A stretch of 64,000 bases of DNA from Incurvaria masculella (taxonomy: Eukaryota > Arthropoda > Insecta > Lepidoptera > Incurvariidae). The translations under genes and the position numbers were made by a program. The notes below the pieces were generated by a model, which made no database searches, had not been told where the DNA came from, and saw only the letters and a program-made list of their open reading frames with translations. The stretch is from positions 643,001 to 707,000 of the forward strand of contig OX335652.1 of assembly GCA_946894095.1 (NCBI GenBank). The letters are read 5' to 3'. Positions 25,001 to 37,000 of the stretch are shown here, one piece after another; position 1 is the first letter of the stretch; the number at the start of each line of letters is the position of its first letter.

Positions 25001-28000
25001 TAACACAGAACTTTTGAGTAGCAACAGTGCAGATACAAACAATTGTTGCAATTATTGAGGATTGCAAAATTAATGTGATTAAGGCGAGGGCGAAATTGCT
25101 TCCTTGGGGCATCCCAGCATAACGAAAAACCTAATATTTTCTTCACCTATCGCATTCAATTGATGTCGGTTTAATTTACTTAGTTGAATTCAGTTTAGTC
25201 AGCAATAACTAGGTTGATATAGTGGGGTGACAAAATAAGCTAAAGTAAAAATATTTTGTAGGAAAATCTACAATAATTTGGATAAATGTGATTAAAATGA
25301 AATTTGATTGGATCACGGTAATGAAAAATTCTCGATATGTTAAAATCGCCACAGCAGAAGATATGCTCCATCACCAGTCCAGTGGAGGACTTCCCGTTCA
25401 GGACGGTGCTGGTGTGGGTGCGGTCTGTCTTATCCGTGGGCAGCACACCCGAGAATTTCACAAAATATGATTAAACCTGCTGTCCAAGGGCTCTCGCAGA
25501 GCGTGATGAAGTCGACGCAATGTGCTCCATCTCCAGCACGGTGGTGGACTTGCCGTTGAGGACGGTGATGCTGTGGGTACGGCCTGCCTTGTCCGTGGGC
25601 AGCACACCCGAGAATATCACAAAATATGAGTAAACCTGCTGTCCAAGGGCTCTCGCAGAGCGTGATAAAGTCGACGACGCTGTGCTCTATCTCCAGCACG
25701 GTGGTGGACTTGCCGTTGAGGACGGTAATGCTGTGGGTACGGCCTGCCTTGTCCGTGGGCAGCACACCCGAGAATATCACAAAATATGAGTAAACCTGCT
25801 GTCCAAGGGCTCTCGCAGAGCGTGATGAAGTCGACGACGCTGTGCTCCATCTCCAGCACGGTGGTGGATTTGCCGTTGAGGACGGTGATGCTGTGGGTAC
25901 GGCCTGCCTTGTCCGTGGGCAGCCCACCCGAGAATATCACAAAACTCTCGCTGCAATCGCGAAAGAAGTTACATATTAGGTTGGTGTTCTACCTATATAC
26001 TTAATAATGTTAGGTGTTTGACCATAATTCTTAAAGCAGGAGGAAAATGTGTGCTGTAGGATCGCAAGACTTATTGCAGCATTAGCGAATATTTTCTTGA
26101 CCTGCAGAATGAAAACTAGGTACTTCTTATCACAAGAAGTTATTACAGAACTTACAAACCCTCTGCTTAGAAATTTTTTCAACATGCAAAATCTCATGTA
26201 GGTACTTTCGTCCTATACAATGAAGCGATATTCACACTAATATATCCGTTGGTAACGACCTAACCAAATAAACGGCACACCAGCTTCGAAAATCAGCGAT
26301 CTTTACTTTCAGATCCAAAAAAAAAAAAACACAGACCCCGAGGGACCTCAGAGCCAAACTATGAGGCCTATTTCGCTTTTTTTTGAGATGCTGAATAGGT
26401 ATTTCGTAGCACAAAAAAATAATAATAGTATAACTAAATAGATTAAATTGAACGGAAGAGTTAAGTAACTTACCCTGTTTTTGATGTTTTCCATTCAAGC
26501 CTGTGTATTGGTTTACATGCTTCTAATTTTCCTTCTTTGTTAGCTTTGGCTGAAACGACCAAAAATATCATACTATATAATACATTGTCAAAAACTCCAG
26601 TAGCATAGTATAGTTGTTCAAAGACATGTGTCAAGGGGACGGTAAAAGCACTGAATTGTGATATAAACTATAGCAGTAGTATTAAGAGTGGGCGGACTAA
26701 CTTTCGGGGTTATCGCGGGACCAAATAGCATTTTGTATGGTTAGTCCGGTGCTAGTCCGCGTACTTAAGGTCCGCCCGTAAGCACCTGAAAATGTCGCCT
26801 CCCATACAAACGTAGTTTACTTAATTTGAAAACCACTGTTCCAACTTACTTGATATTTGGTATGTAATATTATGCTACAAATATCTGTGTCTGCATGCCT
26901 TTGTTTTTTCGGTAAATGTATTCTGGGTCTTGCATTCATTTCATTCGGTTTGGATTATTCAAAAAAACAAAAGAATGCAGACACAGATATTTGTTACCTG
27001 ATATTAGATATTAAATATCAATTTAATTGGAATAGCGGTTTCCAAATGATTAGTAAACTACGTTGGTATGGGGAGCATAGCTTACGGGCCGTTCTTAAAC
27101 AGCGCTGTGCTTACCGTGAGGGTATATGAGCGAGACGGGCCGCGGCTGGCGCGTGATCCAGGTGGCGAGCGCGCCGTCCGCGTGTGCCGTCATCAGCTGC
27201 TTGCCGTCCTGGTTCCACGCGGCGGCGCGCACGCCCTCGCCGGGCGCGCCGCCGCCCGCGAACCCGCGCCACTCCGCCGCGCGGGCCCGCAGGTCCCACA
27301 CCACCACCAGGCCGGACTCGAACGCGATCAGCAGCTGCAAGTAACGCAACGCACATTTTTTCAACATAAAAGACGACTGATGAAAGACGTATGAATTTGT
27401 TTATTTACTAACTTATATTTAATTTGATATTACCTTGTATCAAAAATGACGATGGCTTTTTACACCTGAATAATTTAGATCATAATTCCTATTAATTTAG
27501 AATAAGATGTCTGTTTTGTGTAGTTCTACTTTGTGTTGTCGGAAGTATAGAACAGTACTGGCGCCGGATGTATCACGATTATTAGTTAGTGTTGGACCTT
27601 ATGTCCGCTGCATAAGGTCTACTGTCGGGGTGAGCAGCCGTAGCATATTGCATATCGAGACTTGCCTCCCGTACGTGCGCCGGTATGTTTGCATACCCGC
27701 AATACTTGGCGAGTACGTTTAACTGCTCGCCTTTTGAAGAGTACCCACTCTTCACTTCTAGTCAAAACGTTGGTGAGTGAGCCTGCAAATTTGGTCCTCA
27801 TCTTCAACCTAGAGTGGAAGTCCTGGCTGTGGGGAGAAAGTGATTGGCAGCGGCGGCGGTGCGTAAAGCTGAAGGTTTGTGGTGGCGACTGCTGGCTGCG
27901 TGGACGGTGGTAAGCTCTCGGGATCGGTGTGTTGCGGCGGCAATAAACAAAAAAACTATTCAATACAGTCCACATAGACGGAACATTTGGTCATTCGTAG

Positions 28001-31000
28001 CCGGATATAGAATCGCGATACTTCCGACCGTGTAGTTTGTGTCCGATGTCCATGTCCATTGTTCTTTATGTTACTTTCGTGTTTGGTTAAAAGTACATAC
28101 CATAGCCAGTAAGTGTTCACAATACCAGTGTGGTCGGGCATCATATGACATTTGTGTTGTGTAATGTCGTGTTGAATGTGATGTCTACAGATCTAATAAT
28201 GTATTGTTAGTGTTGTTATTGTTTGAAATTAAAACTTTTAGTGATTGGTTGAATTTGACGAAATAAAAGTCCGGTGTCCACCGTAAACATTTCCTGTGAT
28301 CACGAAGTTTAATTCCTCGAGCATTTATTAGTGTGTGTTTTTGGTTTAGTTTATGCTACGAAAAACTTAATAAGTGTTTAAAAGTAATCGTGAGAATAGA
28401 AAGGTGGGCTGACTGGAGGGATTGTGTGTGAATCCCGTGTATAAATTGTGTGTTCAGGTTTCAGGCAGATTCCTGTCTTGTGATCTTATAAACTGCAACA
28501 TAAAGTGAATTTTGACAATTTATTCCGTGTAACATAAACATTTAAACTTTGGTTCATTTGATTCCGTTAATTTTGCTAAATTAAAATTTTAAAATTATTT
28601 GAATGATAAATTTAATTATATCTGAAGAGGCTTAACCCTTTATTTGCGCAAGTAAATCTAGGTCTTGAGGCTGATTGAAAACAATATTTTATTTACCATA
28701 CCTGGTGATTTCAATTTTATTTATTAAATTCTAATAACAATTGTTGATATCCATTTATGTGCTTCTAATTTAATTCAATTAGAGTTACAATGAGTGCGAA
28801 ATATTTAACTATACAGCGGAACCATATAATAAAACAAGTTGAAAGAATTTTATCATTTTCTACCACAGAACCTGTTTCAGACTTTAAGATAAGATGTATA
28901 AAATTAGAAGCGTTGGAAGAGAAATTTGATCGAGTTCAAAGTGACTATGAGGCAATACTCGTTGAAACGGACAAGTTTGATGCGGAATCCGAGGAAACCT
29001 ACCGACTTTCATTTGATAACATTTTGCACAAAATTCGTTTGGTTTTGCACAAGAGCGGGTGTGAGCTTGAGGATAGTTTATCGAGTCCTCGGTCAAGATC
29101 GAATGAAGTTGGCCGGACAAGGTGCCATGTCTCCTTGCCAAAAATAAAACTTCCCATATTTCACGGTGAGTACACAAAGTGGATGGGGTTTTCAGATTTA
29201 TTCAAATCCTTGGTCCACAGCAACACGAGTTTATCGGACATTGAGCGCTTCCAGTACCTACTGGTGTCCGTCGAAGGTGAACCCTTAAGTTTAATTCGAG
29301 GTTTGCCGGTGATTGATAAAAATTACACTATTGCTTGGAACACATTGGAATCTCGATACTCTAGTAAGCGGCGTATTGCTACGACTCATTTGGACGCGAT
29401 TTTTTCAATTCCGGTGCTAGTGGAACCTAACAGTGAGCGGATTAAATTGATGATCAATACTTTGACTGAAAATGTGTGTGCGCTCAAAGCGTTGGATCTC
29501 GAGGTAGATAGTTGGAGTTTCGTACTATCCTACATTGTATTAAATAAATTGGATAGTACAACTCGCCGACACTTTGAACTTCATCTTGAGGATACCCATG
29601 ACATTCCGCAGTTTAAGGATTTAATGATATTTCTGGAAAGGGAATTTCAAGCGTTAGAGTCATCGTCAATGTGTGTGCGAGGACAACGCGGTCCAAAGGG
29701 AAGTTTTAAAGGTAAAGACAGACATTCCGCGTTTGTTGCCCAAAGCTATGAAACGCAAATGTGTGCTTGCTGCAATGAATGCCACCGCATTGAATCGTGT
29801 GATCGTTTTTTAAAGCAGAGACCGTACACGCGAATGAATATGATCAAATCGGCTGGGTTGTGTTACAATTGTTTTGGTGAGCATTCGGTTGCATCATGTG
29901 AAAGCAAAACTTTGTGTAAGTTTTGTAAAATGCGACACCATAACCTTCTGCACTTTGGAAAAAATAAAGGTGGTACACAAGCAGGTGAAGGTAACAAAGA
30001 TAGGAATTTGGTGTCCTTTACACATTTGATACCTTCAAATACGTCAGTTTTATTGAGCACAGCGGTTGTAAATTGTCAGAGTACGTCTGGCAAACTTCTT
30101 AAAGTTCGAGTTCTTATTGATTCTGGCTCAACGGCTACTTTGATCACAAGTGAATGTGCCAAAAATTTAGGGCTTCGATATGTGAATTCGAGTGTCCCTA
30201 TTTGTGGGTTAGGTGGTACAAAGGTTAGCCAAGCCAGAGGTGTGGTGTCATGTGTGTTAATGTCGCGTTTAAGTGAATATAAGTTACATGTGGAGGCATT
30301 AGTTCTGCCTAAAATTTGTGGAGATCTTCCGTTAGTGTCGATACCAAAAGTCACGTGGCCACATTTAGACCATGTTCAACTCGCGGACCCGAACTTTGAT
30401 ACACCTGGTTCAATTGATATGTTGCTTGGAGCTGATGTTTATCCTGAAGTTCTTCAGGGTGGCCGGTTGGTCGGTGCGGAAGGTAGTCCTGTTGCCCTAG
30501 CTAGTGTGTTTGGCTGGGTGTTGATGGGTAAAGTTCAGGTGGATCCGACTCCTACATCTAGCATTTCAACATTTCTTTCCTTGTGCACTCCCCTGGATAC
30601 ACTGTTACAAAGATTTTGGGAGATCGAAGAAGTGGAATCAGTTAAGGTAGTAAACCCGGAAAATCAACAGTGTGAAAAGGTTTATACTAGCAAAGTAACT
30701 CGGGACGAGTCTGGAAGATATTGTGTGCCACTGCCATTTAAAAATGATGAGGTTGTTTTGGGTGATTCTAAAGGCGCTGCGCTCTCACGTTTGCGAAGCT
30801 TAGAACGCAAGTTCAAAGGTGATCCTTGTCTTAAAGAAAGATATTGCGAGTTTATGAAAGATTATGCGGATAGTAAACACATGGAACTTGCTCAGAGCCA
30901 TGCAAAGAATAACAAAGTATTCTATTTGCCTCATCATTGTATCATTCGGGAAGCCAGTTCTACAACTAAGTTGAGAGTTGTGTTTGACGGATCGTGCAAA

Positions 31001-34000
31001 TCTACCAACGGTCTTTCTCTCAATGACGTAGTTATGGTTGGAGAAAAAATGCAAAAGGATATAGTAGCAATCATGTTGAAATTTCGAGTTCACGCGGTAG
31101 TGTTTTGTGCTGATATTAAGCAAATGTATCGCCAAGTGCTCGTGCATCCTGAGTACCGAGACTATCAGCGGATCTTGTGGCGCGAATCACCATCAGATGA
31201 CATTAAGGAGTTTCAGCTCTGCACCGTGACATATGGTACGGCTTGTGCTCCGTACCTTGCGATGCGAACATTGCACCAGCTAGCCAAAGACGAAGGTGCT
31301 AAGTACCCGGAAGCTGCTCTTGTGTTAATGAATGACACTTTTGTGGATGATATTGTGTCTGGAGCAGAATCCGTTTCGGCTGCTTTGTGCTTACAGCAGC
31401 AACTTACATCTTTATGTCTTGCTGGAGGCTTTGAATTGCGCAAGTGGACGAGCAACTGTAGTGAATTGCTGTCCCACCTTCCATCGTCGGATGTAGCAAT
31501 TCAGTTTTCCGAAGATGAGGAAGAAAAGGTGGTCAAGGTATTAGGGTGTGAATGGAACCCTGTGACTGATACCTTCACTTATAATTTCAATCCTTGTTCA
31601 GGAGTATTCACTAAGCGCGGTGTACTCTCAGATATTGCGAGAATATATGATCCATTGGGGTGGCTGTCTCCAATAACCTTATTAGCTAAAGCATTCATGC
31701 AACAGTTGTGGACGGCAGGTCTGAACTGGGATGACAGCCTTCCCGCGGAAATTATGAGTGCATGGGCTCGCTATACGACTGAGTTATGTCAGGTAACGTC
31801 AATACGCCTATTTCGGCACATCGCCCCTCATGATTGTGAAATTGAAATTCATGCATTCTGTGATGCTTCTGAACGAGGGTACGCAGCTGTCGTATATTGT
31901 CGACTTGTTGTGCATAATGATGTGAAAGTACAGCTGCTCATAGCAAAGTCACGTGTGGCGCCCCTGAAGAGGGTTTCTATACCTCGTTTGGAATTGAACG
32001 GCGCAGTGCTGTTAGCGCGCTTAGTGGCACGTGTTAAGGAGGTATACAATGATATAAATTTCAGTCGTGTGTGTGCATGGATAGATTCTATGGTCGTCCT
32101 TCAGTGGATTAAAAGTCCTTCATACAGTTGGAAAACGTATGTTGCTAACCGTGTGAGCGAAATTCAATCATTATTACCTCCAGATTGTTGGCGTCATGTC
32201 AGATCAGCCGACAATCCTAGTGACTGTGCATCGCGGGGAATTTTCCCTGCTGAAATTTTAAATCATCCATTGTGGTGGGAGGGGCCCGAATGGTTAAAAA
32301 ATCCATGTGAGACGTGGCCCAATACCGAATCAAAACCTCAGGGCGCTGAAGTTGATGTTGAGAGACGACCGAACGCTGTTCGAGTTTTTACGTCTTTGAA
32401 GGATGATCCTAATCATTTACGAAACCTGCCAGATCGGTACTCAACCTTGAATAAACTGCAAAGAGTAACAGCTTATTGCCTGAGATTCGTGTATAATTGC
32501 AAACACAAGGTTAACCGTTTGTCAGGGCATTTAACGGTGGGCGAGCTGAGAGCAGCTTTGCATGTGTGGATTAAGGTGGTGCAAGATATCGAGTTCAGCA
32601 GTGATATCTCACAACTTTCGAAGAAAGGGATATGCTCTACTCGATTACAACGATTGGATCCGTTTATTGATGCTAATGGCGTATTGCGTGTTGGTGGTCG
32701 AATACGAAACAGTGATGCTAGTTTCGATTCTAAGCATCCAATCATCCTTCCTGATTGTAAGCTCACTCAATTGGTAATCGATCATGGACATATTATACAT
32801 TTGCACCCCGGTGCTCAAACACTGCAGGCAATCCTCCAGCAAAATTATTGGATATTGTCCGGAAGAAGTCTGATCCGAAAGCGTGTTTTCCGTTGCATTA
32901 AGTGCTTTAGAAACAAACCAGTGTCGTGTCAGCCTAAAATGGGGGACCTTCCTGCTGCTCGTGTCCAGCAAATGAGACCATTTATCAAGGTTGGAGTAGA
33001 TTATGGAGGACCATTTCAGGTGCGTTTGGGTACTTTGCGAAATGCGAAAGTGTATAAGTCTTACATTTGTCTGTTCGTGTGTCTGTCTACAAAGGCTATT
33101 CACCTTGAACTTGCGTCCGACTTGACGTCAGAGTGTTTTATGGCTGCATTGAGACGCCTCGTAGCTCGACGTGGTCTAGTAACGGACGTGTTCAGTGACA
33201 ATGCAACCAATTTTCAAGGTGCCTACAAGCAAATCCGACAGTTGTTTCGTGCTTGTGGTGATACGCTCGTTCAATCTTGTTTAGGGATGGGAATCACCTG
33301 GCATTTTCAACCTCCCACTGGCCCTCATTTTGGTGGAATTTGGGAGGCAGGTATTAAATCGTGTAAATATCATCTGGCTCGAGTGATAGGAAAACAAATC
33401 CTTACGTATGAGGAGCTCAATACGGTCTTGTGTCAAGTTGAAGCTGTGCTGAACTCTCGACCTTTGTGTCCATTGAGTAATGACCCAACCGATCCCCAAA
33501 CCTTAACACCTGGACATTTTTTGATCGGTGAGCCATTAGTGTCGATTCCTGAGCCCAGCTTAATGGACATAAATGTTAATAGGTTAACCAGGTGGAAACT
33601 CTTGCAAAGCATGATCGAGCATTTCTGGAAGAGGTGGAGTAAAGAATACCTCCATACATTGCAGCAGAGAGCTAAATGGGCAAAAAAAGGGGAAAATATT
33701 AAGATGGGCACTGTTGCGTTGATCAAGGATGATAACATCCCACCAATGCAGTGGCGTTTGGGTATCGTCGAGGGTCTACATCCTGGCAAGGATGGTGTTG
33801 TAAGAGTAGTGACACTACGCACTTCTTTTGGAGTGGTGCAACGTCCAGTAGTTAAGGTGTGCCCTCTTCCCAACTAATCGTTGTTTATTCACTGTGTTTG
33901 TTTGTGGCATGGTTGTCTGTTGTGTGTTATTGAATGTGTTTAGTATATTGCTATACCTATGTTGTTTCAAGTCAATGTGTGAAGTTAGTTTTATTTATTT

Positions 34001-37000
34001 TGAAATCGTTATTTCAAGGTGGCCGGTATGTTTTGTGTAGTTCTACTTTGTGTTGTCGGAAGTATAGAACAGTACTGGCGCCGGATGTATCACGATTATT
34101 AGTTAGTGTTGGACCTTATGTCCGCTGCATAAGGTCTACTGTCGGGTTGAGCAGCCGTAGCATATTGCATATCGAGACTTGCCTCCCGTACGTGCGCCGG
34201 TATGTTTGCATACCCGCAATACTTGGCGAGTACGTTTAACTGCTCGCCTTTTGAAGAGTACCCACTCTTCACTTCTAGTCAAAACGTTGGTGAGTGAGCC
34301 TGCAAATTTGGTCCTCATCTTCAACCTAGAGTGGAAGTCCTGGCTGTGGGGAGAAAGTGATTGGCAGCGGCGGCGGTGCGTAAAGCTGAAGGTTTGTGGT
34401 GGCGACTGCTGGCTGCGTGGACGGTGGTAAGCTCTCGGGATCGGTGTGTTGCGGCGGCAATAAACAAAAAAACTATTCAATACAGTCCACATAGACGGAA
34501 CAATGTCATTATAGTAGTCAAGAGTTTGCTCCTCACCAATGTATATAATGTTCTTATAATAATGTTCTTTGTGAGCAGTAGTAATCAATCAATCACTGTA
34601 AACTAGTTTGTAAGTATCACTGGAAAAAATAATAATACAATGACCAACCTGACGAAGTTTCTTGTCGGCTCTTCTTCGCCAGAAGTAATCGAACCGACAG
34701 GAAAAAAAAAATGACGAATCCGAGTGTGTAATATACATCTAATGGAGGAAATAAAGAAACTGAAACTGACTTGATGCCTTCTCACCTGAGTTCTATAATT
34801 ACAGCAGGCTTATTCTAGGAATTCCATGCTTCGTGAGAAATGTTTTCGTTCGAGAAAACGGCGTAAATGTTAGCGGTTGATAAAGCGATTTTCTCTCACA
34901 AGCGACCTTAACTCATTGAAATTGTCTTGCTCTGGAATATTTCCGTCGAGAAAAATGCTTTGACAACCGCTGTAGAAGCTGTTCTCTCGACCGAAAACAT
35001 TACTGATTCAAACATTTCTGATTCCTAAGCATGGTAGGAATTCCATGGAGCATAGGAATGTTTTTGAATGCACGTGCAGTCGACTCGCCGCCGCCACCGT
35101 TCAAGAGGATAATGAGGTGATCGAGTTGTTTCCTCAGTGAAATAAAAAAAAATGCAGCTGATTCAGAAAATAAATCAACTTAGAGCTAGCTAGTACAGCA
35201 GTCTGTACTTTTTTGTTTTATGATAACTAGCTTAAGTATACCAATAACATACGCCTCTAAATATTAGCAGAGAAATGATATGGAACATATTGTATGGAAT
35301 TTGATCACTTTATAATTCTCTTACGATGTTTAGTAATGGTTATGTTGCGACTATAAATTTGATTCGGGGTTCATTTCCCAAACGAACTACAAAATATTAA
35401 TGCACTGGCAGCGTTGGACGGTAACGTGGAGAACTAGCAAATAGAACATTCGTGAATACATTTTTCTTGGCACGGTTTTTAAAAAAAATCAAGTCTCATA
35501 TTTCGTTTCGGTATTAAGTGCTGTTGCACCCTGCATACACACATGTAGCAATATACAATATATAAAATGAATAGCTTGCTGCTACTGAAATAGGTATTTA
35601 GAAATATCTAAACGGATGAAAAGGATTCTTTACCTTGCTAGCATCCAAGGGGTTATCACTAACTTGAACGACGGCTCCAGGGTGATTTGATCTCGTTCTG
35701 TCAACAAAACATGAAAACATAAGTTAACCAGACCTCACACTTAAAAAACATAAAACGATGTCGCTTTGCAACCATTAATTATTCACTGCCATTCTCCATT
35801 CGGCGCGTTGACACTAAGATTGTCTTCACCTAGCGCAACAGTTGCCATAAAAGAAAATGAACGGTTCGTCGCCGGCGCGGCTCAGCTGTGGCGACAGCTA
35901 AGTAAATATCAGTGTAAAAGCAACGGATACGAACAGCGTGAAAGCAGGCGCCGTGATGACAGCGCTCGACGGGAGAGAAGCTCGCGCTACTCACTGGGAC
36001 GTGTAAAAAGCCTTCAAATCAACCTAAATCGCGTGAGATGGGGCCTGGAAATATTCAGGGCTTCGCTTAAGGAACGTTACATTTTGTGTTACATATTGGA
36101 GGGAAATATTCAGGAATTCGCGCATGGAACGTTACATTTTTTGTTACGTATCCGAGGGAAATATTCAGGGCTTAACGATCCATTTTGTGTTACGTGTCCG
36201 TGGGAAATATTCAACGCTTCGCGTATGAAACGTTACATTTTGTGTTACGTATCCGAGGGAAATATTCAGAGCTTAACAATCAATTTTGTGTTACGTGTCC
36301 GTGGGAAATATTCAGCGCTTCGCGTATGAAACGTTACATTTTGAGTTACGTACTCGAGGGAAATATTCAGGCCTTAACGATACATTTTGTGTTACGTGTC
36401 CGTGGGAAATATTGAGCGCTTCGCGTATGAAACGTTATATTTTGTGTTACGTATTCGAAGGAAATATTCAAGGCTTAACGATTACATTTAATGTTACGTG
36501 ACCAAGGAAAATATTCAGCTTTTCGCGTGTTGAACGTTAAATTTTGTGTTACGTGTCGAAGGGAAACATTCAGGGCCTATAGAAAGGAAAATTATTACAT
36601 ACAAACAACAACAAAACGTCGTTGTCTTGTTACCCGACTGCAAAAGAAGGAGGGTTATTGTGAAAGTAGTTGAATCAATAATTGATTTCTTCCAGCTAAC
36701 CAAGTCAAGAAGACAAAGAAAATAGCATTATGTTTTACTGTTTAAGCACGGTGTACGTAAGCCACTAGTCAAATCAGAAAGGGGTGATTCTGTACAAGAA
36801 CCGCGGTCCGTTGTTCTGAATTTGGTTTTAGTGAGAAAAAACCGGCCAAGTGCGATTCGAACTCGCACACGAAGGGCTCCGTACTATCGTACAAGATTTA
36901 ACACAAAAAAGTCACCTTTTTTGTATGGGATCATCCTTTACTTTTTATTATTTTACATATTTATTGTAATAGCGGCAAAATCCATACACACTCTGAACAT

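Larger units (their letters stand above)
27512..34502 (+). mobile_element. BEL/Pao-type LTR retrotransposon, apparently intact
   Basis: The element is 6,991 bp with two 474-bp LTRs that begin TG and end CA and differ at one base (G at 27630, T at 34147). A 5-bp target duplication ATGTC flanks it (27507-27511 and 34503-34507). A single uninterrupted ORF of 1,695 codons carries Gag, protease, reverse transcriptase, RNase H and integrase. It sits in a Tomosyn intron in the opposite orientation. LTR identity and the open frame point to a recent insertion. Confidence 0.95.

Noticed and set aside
34029..34502. Open frames inside the BEL LTRs (about 80-150 codons)
   Set aside because: Identical frames occur in both LTRs and have no domain; they are by-products of LTR sequence.
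36048..36562. Regularly spaced repeats resembling a CRISPR array
   Set aside because: Animal genome, 'spacers' are themselves repeated, no leader or cas genes. It is a minisatellite.
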